A stretch of DNA of 64,000 nt from Paracamarosporium sp. OC-R06-R3 (lineage: Eukaryota > Ascomycota > Dothideomycetes > Pleosporales > Didymosphaeriaceae), in NCBI GenBank assembly GCA_019828545.1, contig JACVRA010000001.1, positions 423 to 64,422 on the forward strand, in the 5' to 3' direction. A model generated the notes under the pieces. The model did not search any database, was not told where the DNA came from, and saw nothing but the letters and a program-made list of their open reading frames with translations. Positions within the stretch are counted from its first letter, which is position 1. Each line of letters begins with the position of its first letter. Positions 1-10,385 of this stretch are shown here, piece after piece. A program made the translations under genes and the position numbers.

Positions 1-1492
1 TGAGGTGTCGCGCGTTTTGGTGGGGTGGGCGCATGACTGGTGTTGGCGCATGACTGGTTAAACACGTTACGACAAGCGACAAGGTTTACTCATCCTTCTC
101 GGCCGCGGCGATTCCTAAGAATGCTTGGTTCCAAAGGGGAGCGCGCACTCCCCGCATGGGGCTTAGTGATCATGACGCACCTTGTACCAAACCCGCAGGC
201 GTTAAGCTTCATTGAGATAAGCTAAGCCAACCACACGTGACAGCTACATCGACAATTCCACAATGTAAGCGGGAATCGAAAACATGAAACAGTCAAAAGA
301 CGAAACTCCAAAAAAAAAATCTATGTGCACGCGAAGCGATAACTTATCCTACTACGATCTACCGACCAATTGAGGTTGGCTCCGCCTGAACTGATTTGCA
401 CAGGACTACGAATTCTCGAATACTAAACCAAATCGGAGATACAAGCGTTTCTATCGAAGCTTGTGAAGGAGATGTCCTTCAAATTCTCGTACTCTAGTAA
501 TGTATACTATTTGTGGTCTTGAGTTTATGCAAATCTGCATTACCTTAACGAGCAAAGATTTCCAATGATGGTGGCTTACTTAAAGGTGCGCCAGAGACTT
601 GAACATCTGTGAGTTTAATATCATATTCGCTACCACCGGATTCTGTGAAGATAACACACTTAGTGAAATCTCTCACAAAAATATGGTTCTTGAATTCACG
701 AATATGGCCTCCTCTCGCAAGTACCTAGCATCCCGCCAAGAAGCATCAATGAATCCACAAGAGGTTTTCCAGCAGGAGTTTACTCGGGTCTGTAAAATGC
801 GGTCGATTATGCCTGCACGCTATCTATATTTGAAACGGCCATGCGCACGTGCTTTCTCGCGCACCTATTGGAATCTCAAATAAGTAGCGACAGTAGAAAT
901 TTAGGATATGCTATGAATACTGCACTAGAAGCATTGCTGAATCGTGTAAATTTGTGTTTATGCGAAGGCTTCAGATCAAAATGTTATTTTGAAGTACCGC
1001 ACATACTTATGAACAGGACGGATAGCAAAGTCACAAAGTTTCAGTTCACGTTGTGAAGAACGGTGTTAGATGTAGAGTTTTGGTGAATGAGTGCACCAAC
1101 TTCTGAAAGCAAGCAGAGGCATAACATCGGAAATGATCGTCAGTGTCGTGCCGATCAGCAGAACCCCATTGTTTTCGCGCGTATATTCGGTTAATGCTGC
1201 ACATCACCAATAAATTGGCCAGCACTTGGTGATGCTATTCTCCATTCAACGTTGGTAACGGCTTCTCGGAAGACGAAAATAACACTTCGGATAGGAGAAC
1301 GATCATGCAGATCCATAACTGGCTCTATAGTATGGCACAAGCGTTGAATTGAAGCAACGTCTATATAAGACTGCAATGCGTTGCTTTTTGTTCCATCGCA
1401 TCACGTCACTCACTTTAATACGCAACATTTCCAAAAGAGTTACATTTTACGTTCACGACTTTAACGACCATTATACCTATTTCACCACAAAT
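1..1492. other. 5' intergenic stretch, no gene seen
   Basis: There are several short open frames (for example around 599-1056) but none has a convincing start, splice pattern or recognisable domain. The DNA is fairly AT-rich with no clear repeat. The last ~150 bases before 1493 would hold the promoter and leader of the secreted-protein gene. Confidence 0.5.
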
Positions 1493-2061
1493 ATGTACGC
1501 TTCAGCCATCCTCGCTTTCGCCACCCTTGCGGCAGCTACCGTTGTTCCTCGTGCAGACTATGGCTCCTGGACCGTAACCTACAGCGACAACACCTTCAAC
1601 TACGGTTATCACTCTAAGCAAATCATCGCCACGTACAACAACAGCTTGCTAGACGGCCCTATTCCCGCAGCATGCAACTGGGTGCACCAAGTGAACACAA
1701 GAAAGGACAGCAGCAGATGCAGTCCTGATGGCTTCAGCTATGAACTCTCAGCTAGCGAGGCTGGAACGCAAGGTATGTCATTATTAATATCATTAAGCGG
1801 GAAGCTTCCATATCGAATCGTGAGTCCTGGGATAACTCAAACCGCATCCCGGTATCAGGACTTTCTACGCGTAATGACAGTGAGACGAAGAAAGTGCTGA
1901 TAGATCTCGTAGATCTACAATTGCAACAGACTGTTCCACTGAATGGCGAACAGGTGACGGTTTATGGGGAAGGAAAGATTGAGATTACCTGCGAAACGGA
2001 CGATGAGAAAGCAGTGTGCAAGGGAGAGACGGAAGTAGTCGTGAGCAAGGCTATTGCTTGA
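1493..2061 (+). CDS. Small secreted cysteine-containing protein (two exons)
   Basis: Exon 1 is 1493-1772 and exon 2 is 1859-2061. The 86-bp intron starts GTATGTC and ends TATCAG, and the phase closes to give 160 residues. The ATG at 1493 follows a CACAAAT leader. Residues 1-17 form a hydrophobic signal peptide (MYASAILAFATLAAATV), followed by a possible Kex2-like site ending PRA. The mature part is about 140 residues with four cysteines and many Asn/Ser/Thr residues. The second half has beta-rich stretches such as VLIDLVDLQLQ and GKIEITCE. Unspliced, the frame stops at about 1900, so the intron is needed. I recognise no family. Size, signal peptide and paired cysteines fit the broad class of fungal small secreted proteins, some of which are effectors, but an effector role is only inferred. 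It stands alone, 1.2 kb from the next gene. Confidence 0.7.
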
Positions 2062-3232
2062 AGTCGAGGTTATCATGATATACACACCCAGGTAAGTGCG
2101 TTACGATATCACCCTCGACTGAGCCGGAGGATCAACTTTAGGTATAGTTAACCTCTGTTTTAGAAATCCTAGGATATTACAGGATGGTCATTAGTACCCC
2201 TAGGAATGTAATAATGTGAAATGTAGTGGCTAAGCGGAGTCTACCATAAGATATACCACTCATCCTCCGCCATCCTCAATAATTCCTTTCGCAACAACGA
2301 TATTTCCTGATACCTCCTTCGTCGCTGGTCCAATGTTTGCCTATCGAACGACCGAATCCTTTCCTTGTCTCTGGAACCTTGAACCCGATTTGTACTGTGT
2401 GAAGAAGAACTATTGCCCAGCCCTCTTCCTCTCAAATACCTCCCGTATGGATTCCTGAGATGTGAGCCTATTCACTGTGGATGCTCATTGTTGGTAGTCG
2501 GATATCGCACGGTTGCGAACATGTCAAACACTTTCTTCAAGCTCGTAAGGGGTTCCGATCTTTCTTTCTTGGACGGGAGAATACAACTCGAATTCATTTT
2601 GGCACGGATGAGTTGCGATCTTGGGTGATGCTACATTTGTTTGCAACGAAACTAGGCAAGCAAGTGTTATAATGGAGCGCTTTTGATCTGTGTTGCTGTG
2701 TGATATTCGTAGACTCCAGAATCAGAACTATAGAGAAACATGTCTTGATCGCCCCGACGAGTCTTCGAAAGTCGATCTTTTTCATACCTAAGGCTTTGAT
2801 GTGGCATTGGGTTACATAATGTATGCTCACGTGACGTTGTCACACCCTTGGTATTACATGAATAGAGTTTGTAGACACACAGACAGCATTCACCCACTAG
2901 GAGCCGAATTATGGAACGACAGCAAGGAACTATTATTCAGGACTTTGGTCGATGAACAGGTGAACTCAAGGGCGTATCCTCCTTTGATGTCCCCAAACAA
3001 AGGCTTCCCGCCTGCGTAACATACAACATGATAGTACATACGCAAACCTTGTGCATAAACAAAGAACCACACGCCAACCACCGGTAAAGGAAACCAATTG
3101 GCCCTCTTGCAAATGCGAATACGTATAAAGCCTTCCTCCCCAACAACTTAATTCATTACCATTCTTTCCATCTCCTCGAACAAACCGTCAAACCAGTGTG
3201 ATCCTAAGCATTCTAGGCGCTCGATATCCACC
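2062..3232. other. Intergenic region with weak short ORFs
   Basis: A 64-codon minus-strand frame (2241-2435) is rich in Arg/Glu and could be a remnant exon. A plus-strand frame (2481-2672) also looks mildly protein-like. Neither has a supported start or partner exon. No repeat or RNA gene is seen. Confidence 0.4.
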
Positions 3233-4522
3233 ATGTGCGAAGATAACAGGGAATGGTATGTGAAAGGAGTTCAAGGATGGTGGAACGGAATCCCAACGAA
3301 CACATGCGAAACGCCTATTCCCACACCCATCCCTAAGGCATCTACCGACACTCCGATCAGCTTTCTTTCCACGTCCTCGCCGGAGCCGCATATGAGCACC
3401 GCGGTAGGCATTTCATCACCAACTCCGCTCTTCACGCCAAGCCAAGATCCTGTCGATGCACTACCTAGCCCTGTCAACGGGAGCAAGACCCTGGCCACCT
3501 CGATCGAGATTGCCTGGGCTCTGGTCGTCCTCTCAGTCATCTTCGTATTAATCGCAGCCTACCGGCGAGAGAAGCACCGCGCCATGCTCGCTTACTTTGA
3601 CGGTAGATACAAATCCGCCCGCAAAGAACGATACCGAGCGCTGTGGGACACGAATCAATACTGGGTGCTGGCCCTACTCATCGACGAGTGGTTGCGCGGC
3701 TTGATTCCCGGCAAAGGCATATGGCATCGCGACAAAGCGAAGAGTCTGCGAGAGAAAAAGGACAAGTCTGCGCTCAGGAACTTGGTTCGCATGGGGATAT
3801 ACCCGCTGTACATCCAAGACGGTGGCTTGAGCACAACGCAAGAGAAGAAGTTCAGTCTGAGCCCGTGGGGTTGGCCTTCTTGGCCGCTCTTCAAGCAGAG
3901 CAAGAAGCGTGCCGTGTTCGAGTTTGTGGTGCCTAGGGCCAGGGGCTGGATGCTGGATGAAGAGGACATTCCTGACAAAGATAGAGATGAAGAACTGCAA
4001 CGGCGCGCAAGAGACGAGGACTACATGCAGTTTGTCTTCATGCTATGCAACAGCAAAAGGCTTAGACAAGCAGCAAGGTGGCGGGTCGCCGCTTCGAGCG
4101 TGGCGTTGATCAAAGAAGGAGCGGCGGTGGAAGGACTAGAAAACGACAACCGGCCGAAGCTCCGGTATATGACGTGCCTCTCAAAGATTGGGCCAGACGC
4201 TCGTGTGCCTACTGAAATCGGCGCCACGTCTCCATTCCAATGGCTTTTGCCATTTATGCCTGACCGAATCCTACGGGAAGGAGAGGGACCGGCGTCGTTG
4301 CGTCGCATCCGGCGCTGGGTGAAGAACTGCAGACTACTTACGACCATCCTAGTTCTTCCTGTCGTACGGATTGAGGCACCGGATTCTGAATACATGGAGC
4401 TGGACAAGGAGGTCCTGTTGATTGCGCAAAACATGGGATTGGATAGAGAGTGGGACGAAGAAGTGGCTAGGCTTGATCTGAGGGGAGCGTATCGTGAGAT
4501 TGATTTGGATCCACTCGGATGA
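3233..4522 (+). CDS. Single-pass membrane protein, unknown function
   Basis: One uninterrupted 429-residue frame begins at an ATG in good context (CCACCATGTG). The first ~88 residues are rich in Pro, Ser and Thr, with two cysteines near residues 25-60. They are followed by one clear transmembrane helix at about residues 90-110 (IEIAWALVVLSVIFVLIAAY) and a basic stop-transfer segment (RREKHR). The remaining ~315 residues are charged and cytosolic in style. They include Trp/Pro-rich patches (SPWGWPSWPLF) and an acidic stretch near residue 250. No signal peptide is visible at this start, so a short upstream exon could exist. I do not recognise the family; it resembles the many fungal proteins with a Ser/Thr-rich outer part and one membrane helix. 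It is convergent with the hydrolase gene on the other strand, with stops about 90 bp apart. Confidence 0.75.
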   Translation: MCEDNREWYVKGVQGWWNGIPTNTCETPIPTPIPKASTDTPISFLSTSSPEPHMSTAVGISSPTPLFTPSQDPVDALPSPVNGSKTLATSIEIAWALVVLSVIFVLIAAYRREKHRAMLAYFDGRYKSARKERYRALWDTNQYWVLALLIDEWLRGLIPGKGIWHRDKAKSLREKKDKSALRNLVRMGIYPLYIQDGGLSTTQEKKFSLSPWGWPSWPLFKQSKKRAVFEFVVPRARGWMLDEEDIPDKDRDEELQRRARDEDYMQFVFMLCNSKRLRQAARWRVAASSVALIKEGAAVEGLENDNRPKLRYMTCLSKIGPDARVPTEIGATSPFQWLLPFMPDRILREGEGPASLRRIRRWVKNCRLLTTILVLPVVRIEAPDSEYMELDKEVLLIAQNMGLDREWDEEVARLDLRGAYREIDLDPLG

Positions 4523-4611
4523 GAGGGATGGTGTTTCGATGTACAGGCGCAAGTGATGATGATACTTTCTTTCCACGGAATTTTCTTTAGATAGACATTC
4601 TTTCCTCAGTA

Positions 4612-5929
4612 TTATGCAAATTCAGGCTTCAAGACCTCCTTCATCCATTTACCCGTTTGCTCCACCTGCGCTAGCCATTGCTTGTTACTTTCTTGAATAG
4701 ACCACAAGCCAACGCCGTCGACAGGCTCCATCAGCACCCTGCTGTTCGCGTAGTCTTCATAGTGCTCCTTTTCAGTGGCGTCTTGCCATCTCACGCGACC
4801 CATTCTCCTTTTCAACGTGTGGCGGGCCACGCTACGTCTGATCATCTTGGTCAAGTCAGAGGCTTGATCTAGCAACGGACTCTGCGACCCTGCAGATATG
4901 CGCCATTCAGGTAAGCTCAAGTTCGAGCCTGCAGGTGGATAAATACGCGCGTACGCTCGGCATCTGGCAAGCACAGGCAGCTCAGGTTTTGATGTTGATT
5001 CATCAAAGGACTGGGACTGGTAGTGGCTAATATCCATTTGCGTCTCGATGTCGATATTGTTGCCTGGTTGCTCAGAAGCCCAAATATCGTCTTGCTTGGG
5101 GCACAACAGCATACCATGGGGGGAGCGGAAGAAGTGAATTGGAGATGCAAACCGATCAAAATAATCTTCGGGCCTGCGGAAGAGAGTGTCCCGCTCAGCA
5201 GACAATGTAAGTGTGGGAAGGGAACCATTATCGCCATACAGCTGCCATGCAGTGCGCGGAGGTGACTTCGCTGTACGCTTTGATTGCTTCTTAGTATGAG
5301 GAGGGTCAGGCTCGCTACGATCCGTTAAAGCCATGGGATCTTCATCAGCAAGCAATGCAGTTTCGTCTGGAGCTGCAGGCTCGAGAAGCTCTGCTGCTGA
5401 TGCGATAGGCAGGTCATCCGGAAATACCCAGTCTACTATAGGATTGTTGACTGCGGCAGCACCAATGCGGCTTTCACCAGGGCGACATTCTGTCAGGGCA
5501 AGCATCACCGACAATGAACCACCGACAAGCTCTCCACAAACACCCACCCGACCGATGACTGGCCGAGAGAAGCCGTCCTGCAGCAGGTTGTCGCGCACCC
5601 AGTCGTAGCCCAGTAGTACATCATGAATAGGAGTTGGAAACTGGTACTGTGATGAAGCTCGGTAATTGATTCTTGCGATGGTCGCACCGCTGGTGGCGGA
5701 AAGCGTCGAAATGACACGCTCTTCTTCCTCTGTACACTCAGGTATGACGGGGCCTGGAGGCAAATATATCAACACAGGAGACGAAGGGGTGGACGAATGG
5801 AAAATGCTAAAGAGAGTTCAGTCAGTGAGGTCGTCAACGCAGGAGCCGATACTGAGAGTGTTATCCTGTTATCCTGATGTACCTGAACTTTTGGATATCT
5901 AGTGCCCAGGTGGCGCTTTGATCACATGA
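4612..5929 (-). CDS. Alpha/beta-hydrolase-fold protein, probably inactive; 5' end unresolved
   Basis: The main exon runs 5806-4612 and ends PEFA-stop. A 76-bp intron (5882-5807, GTACAT...CTTTAG) joins it in phase to an upstream exon ending at 5883 that encodes TWALDIQKF. The joined text reads smoothly into LIYLPPG, the strand before the oxyanion region. The upstream exon is open only to about 5929, so the true start lies further upstream and is not resolved. The fold is suggested by LIYLPPG, the ARINYR strand, HDVLLGYDWVRDNL and the nucleophile-elbow position VGVCGELVGGSL. In active esterases that elbow reads G-E-S-A-G; here Leu replaces Ser and Val replaces Ala. The HGG oxyanion motif is also replaced by LPPG. 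This suggests a pseudo-enzyme family rather than a recent mutation, since the frame is intact. A Lys/Arg-rich insert (KKQSKRTAK) sits mid-protein. Family assignment is moderately sure, function unknown. Confidence 0.65.
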
Positions 5930-7152
5930 CTTTCAATCGAATCTGAGTTTGAGCAAAAAACCTGCATGTGAACCTGGTGCAGAACTTGACAGACGAGTGC
6001 TAACGGGTAGCGACGCGACGGTGTGGTGCGCGGTCACTCGAGGAACCATGCAGGGCACCGAGCCAACAGTGGCTTGGTACGACAAACAAGTCGCAGGATG
6101 CGGTGGTCGCAACACACGGCGTAGGTGACAGGGGCTGCATGCGAGCGCCGCGTTCTGTGAGATCATCGCACAGCAGAGGATTCAGGCAGCGGGAACCGGA
6201 CGCAGATCAAGACGCCGTCGACAGTCCAGAGAACAGAGAGACTTACTCGACCTCGACGGAGCCGTTGGACCGACACGGGACAGCAATACGGTCGCAGCGG
6301 GGCAGCGAGACGGCTGAGAATGCACGGCGCGCTGCGAGAGGGGATGCCAGACGAGACGGGCGTTGGCAGCTGCGACGGATCGGCCAAGGGTGCAGCAGAT
6401 TGCGCATCGAGAAGCCGGCGAGCATGACTGAACGGGCAGAGGCGAGAAAAGTCTGTGGAGGTGCAGAAGGACGCGTTGCAGTTCTGGTGCCCGTCTGGCC
6501 ACTTCCTGCTTGGGGGACGCGATCAGGGGAAGGCGCGACTTGAGGGGCCGGGGCCTGTCTAATTTGAGCGACGCGGGCGCGGTGGCGCCTTCTGGCCCGG
6601 GCGCGCCTGCTTGGAGCCAAGCGGCGTCGGAAACCCCCCAACTTGCCCAATTGCACGGTGCTCGTCAAATCTGCGGCGCCCCAGCTGGTGTCGCTCGTTC
6701 CCACGTTCACCACTTCCTCTCCTTGCCTGGTTTGCTCTTCTTCTTGTCTATCCTTTACGCCCGCCGCCTGCCCCGGTGCGCCTTCCAGCTGTGCGTCTTG
6801 TCTGCTGCGACTCCTGATCGGCTGCGTCCTGCATACGAGCACCGCCACGCTCCACACACCCCATCGCTGCCCTCTCACCGTGGCAGCACACCAAAGAGCC
6901 AGCCTTACCGTAGTGTCTTTTAATATCTCGCCCCTCCGCCCTCGCAATTGATCCCGCCGCATTCGCTGCCCGCCGTTTCAACACCACGGACAACCGCGGT
7001 ACCGTTCCGACCTCCTTTCCGCGACGCCTCGTATCTCCTCCGACCCTACCAACACCGCGCACCATAGCTGGAGAAGAATCTAGCCTGCTCGACGTTCGAA
7101 CCTCTGCAGCCCATTGTCGCGACGGGGTAATCGCCCCCAGGCAACCTTCACC
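5930..7152. other. Intergenic region, promoter side of two divergent genes
   Basis: This 1.2-kb stretch lies between the divergent hydrolase and glycosyltransferase genes. It may hide the first exon of the hydrolase around 5960-6170. From about 6100 to 7100 it is GC-rich and open in several frames on both strands, which is a composition effect. CT-rich tracts just before 7153 fit a fungal leader or promoter. Confidence 0.4.
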
Positions 7153-9153
7153 ATGGCCGAGGGCTCGCGTGCACGAGCCTTTTTCGTGCTGCTGAAGAAC
7201 CTGGTGCTCGCAGCTGGAGTCTACGCCATAATCTATGGAGTCATCGCCCTCATGAGCGACCCCTCCGTGAGCGCCAAAGGAAAGCTCGGCATCCCTGCAT
7301 TCCTCGACAAGACAGGCCCGACCGAGCTTATCAAGACGACCAAGTCAGGAGTCCAAGTCAAGTTTGCCAGCTCTACCAAGACCGTAACCATCAACCCTCA
7401 CGCCAATGTCTTCAACCGGCCCGTGAGCGCCGTGAAAGCCAAGGACGACTACATGGGGCCTCGCCCTCACGTCGACACTGAGGCCGACCTGCACATGCTC
7501 GTCGAGGAATGCAGAGGTACCTACTCTGGCATCGAAAAGATGCGCAATGTCTTCGACTGCCTGCAATTCTTCGCGAATGACGAAAACCGGTACTACAGCC
7601 TCCCGGAACAGGCTGATCGCGCCAGTGCCCAGGACCCCCGTGAAGCAGAGTACGTAGATGCCGACGGCCACGGCAGGACTTTGGAGCATTACGTTTCTGT
7701 GGACGAAGCCAAACCCGTCAATGGCTCAAGTATCGGTACTTGTCCTGGGCCCATCATTCCCTACCATGTCTACTGGACGGGCCCTGCTACATGGCGTGTC
7801 GAAGTATTCATCAAGAGCTATCTCTACACCCAAAACCTCGCCTGCTCGCGTCTCTGGCTTTGGCTTGACAGTGACCGAAACCCGCATGCGGTCCAAGACA
7901 TGCTCAACAAGGACGCTCTGTTTGCCCGTTTCCTCCCCTTTGTCGAACGCGGTGATGTAGTGCTCAAGGCCTGGAAGTTCCCTTCCAGAATCCCACTTCC
8001 CAAGGACGAGGAAAACAGGAACGGCTACGGCTACTATAGCACCCCTGGAAAGCCCAACGCCAAAGGTGAAAAACCCGTTGCTGAAAACATTGTCGAGGAC
8101 AAGGAAGGACAGCAGTGGCTCGTGCTCACACCGAAACAAATGACGTTCTTACCCGTGGCTGTTTCGGATGCCGTCCGGTTTGTCGTCTTACACATCCACG
8201 GTGGCGCCTACTTTGACATGGATGTGCTGATGCTTAGAGACATGCGCCCCCTACTTCTCCCCAAAGAACACGCGTTTGCCGAGCGTTGGGCCGCTCACCC
8301 CCACCCTGGAGACTACAACACCGCCATTATGTCCCTCACAGCCAACTCGTCCATCTCGGCTTATATGCTGTATGGTGGAATTCGCATGGGTCTCAACTTC
8401 CACCCACGGGTATTGGGCCGCATGGCATGGAAGGAAAATCGCGACAAAGAATTTTTGATGCTCGAAACGGCGGCATTTGATCCTATTTGGACAGAGTTCA
8501 ACTGGGACCGTGAAGGCCGGTGCACTGTGCCATGCTTGCGAGACTATGGCGCGGCTTTCAAGGGCAAAGAAGGATCGATCAAGGACGAATGGGAGAGCTA
8601 TGATGGGCCTCAGTTGGAGGCCATTGATCTGCAGGAGGCGCAGTCGACCGAGTTGCGCAAGCGCGGTCGTGAAGACCACGAAAACGTTCCCACGTCAGCC
8701 TCGCTACCAACCCCCAAATCGGAGCACGTGGATTCATTCCAAGCCACACTGGATGAGGAAGTGGAATTGCGACAGGCTGGCGTTGTATCGAACTACATCC
8801 TTGCTGAGGACAAGTTCCCTCCAAACAACCGCACCCTGGAGAATTTCTTCCGGGGTGCTTGGACATACCACATCCATAACCAGGTAAGCTAACAACCCTC
8901 GGTTGACGCTATGCTTAGCGGTGACGCATCCCTCCACCCCCGCTCATTGCGGAAAACCACGCATTCAGCGCAACGACCTAAAACAAAGCTAACATTATAC
9001 TAGTGGCTCAAACACCCTGAGCCCTCCTCTTGGTTCTCAGTCCTCGAGCATGCACAGGATGGCTTCTTCGCTGGTGAACGTACAAATCCATATGGCGAGA
9101 AATGGACCGGTCCCAGCCTTATGCCGTACAATTACTGGCCGGAGTTCGTGTGA
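7153..9153 (+). CDS. DXD-motif glycosyltransferase, type II membrane protein
   Basis: Exon 1 is 7153-8883 and exon 2 is 9004-9153. The 120-bp intron is GTAAGC...ACTAG and the phase closes to give 626 residues. The ATG at 7153 has an excellent context (TCACCATGGCC). Residues ~10-34 are a single hydrophobic helix, giving a short cytosolic tail and a lumenal catalytic domain as in Golgi type II enzymes. The catalytic signature HIHGGAYFDMDV carries the DXD metal and nucleotide-sugar site at D355 and D357. The preceding IPYHVYWTGPATWRVEVFIKS stretch and the CSRLWLWLDSD strand match the Gly_transf_sug/GT32-like fold. Acceptor and sugar cannot be read from sequence. Roles of such enzymes in glycan or sphingolipid decoration are general family knowledge. 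The C-terminal region has a charged insert (residues ~490-540) before the last conserved block in exon 2 (WLKHPEPSSWFSVLEHAQDG). Confidence 0.85.
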
Positions 9154-10385
9154 ACGTGTCCTCAAATCGGACCGTCTCCGCCCCCCTTTCCGTGGCTTGG
9201 CCATACCATGCTGTACGGTAAAGGTTGCCGCGTCGCGAGAGTTTCCCCAAAACCTCGCAAACTTACTAATGTTGGCTCCAAATTACATGCATCTACGGCC
9301 TACGAACCAGACTCGACGAAGACATCTCTGTACCGTGCTACAACATTGAGCGAACCGAGATAGCGACTTTATACACCTAATCATTGGATCTTGATACCAG
9401 GAGTTCTACTATTATTTTGACGACGTATTGCGTTCGGTTTACGTGCCTAAAAGAATTATTCTGTCGGGTGGCATCCTTGCGCTTTGGCGAATTTCAAACT
9501 CTCATGTCCCCTTTCTGCTCTTCGCCTCAACGAGGCTTCGTACGTTCGTTTCTTCTGTCTGTCCGACATGGCTCGGCGCTTTTCATTCGCTTCTTGATAC
9601 CAAGTCTTTTTTCTCACCTCGCTCGTTGTGCAGAGCTGGAGGTTTTACCGTTTGTCTTTATCATCGCATAGCTACCTGTCTAGGGGCTTGGAGTTGGCAG
9701 GTGTTTTTCATACGGGAACAACAAATATATACACATGAAGCTGGATTGGAAGCGGAACGATGCAATCAGAAATTGAGGGAGAGGTCATATCTTATACGGG
9801 GTGGAGGATCACATAGGAACAACCATGTTCGAACAGAAATCAATTGAAACGGTCGAAGACTCATAAGTGCGTATGTCGCGTGGTGAACTTTGGATATGTG
9901 GGCCGTGAAAATGTGAAGAGGTTCGTTGTGGTTAACGGAAGGTGCCATGCATGAGTTGCAGAAATGAATGCATGTACATAGTCTGCGTAGCTAGAACATG
10001 AAGCGGAACCAATATCTATCACCTACATCTACAAGCGTTGTTACAAACGGCAAGACACTGCATCTTACAACTCAGTAGCACGCCACCCCACCTCGAAACA
10101 ATCACGAGAGAAGACACTTGGATTCTGGTATTTAAAGGGTATCTATCTTCGTCTCACGCCATGCATACATCCGTCTGACCGTCTGAGACCTACTCCCGAT
10201 CAACGTTCCTTCCACGCGCAGCTTTATTCTAATACAAAAGTTTCATCCGCAAATTTCAATGCCGCATGCGTATGTCAAACCTGCTCTGCTCAAATTATCC
10301 CTTGCGCTGGAGCACCTCGAAATGCAGAGATGATGACCTCTTTCATTCCCTTTCTTGAATCAGACTTGCGAGCTAGTGGATTGCG
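9154..10385. other. Convergent intergenic region
   Basis: This is the 3' flank of both the glycosyltransferase gene (plus) and VPS27 (minus). Short frames at 9384-9847 have no supported start or domain. The long spacer probably holds two 3' UTRs. No repeat is seen. Confidence 0.5.

Noticed and set aside
6103..6962. Frames of 100-240 codons on both strands upstream of the glycosyltransferase
   Set aside because: Low-complexity Arg/Ser/Ala translations in GC-rich promoter DNA; most start at non-ATG codons.
7114..7152. Upstream start for the glycosyltransferase
   Set aside because: The codon at 7114 is TTG; the ATG at 7153 has an ideal context and immediately precedes the membrane helix.
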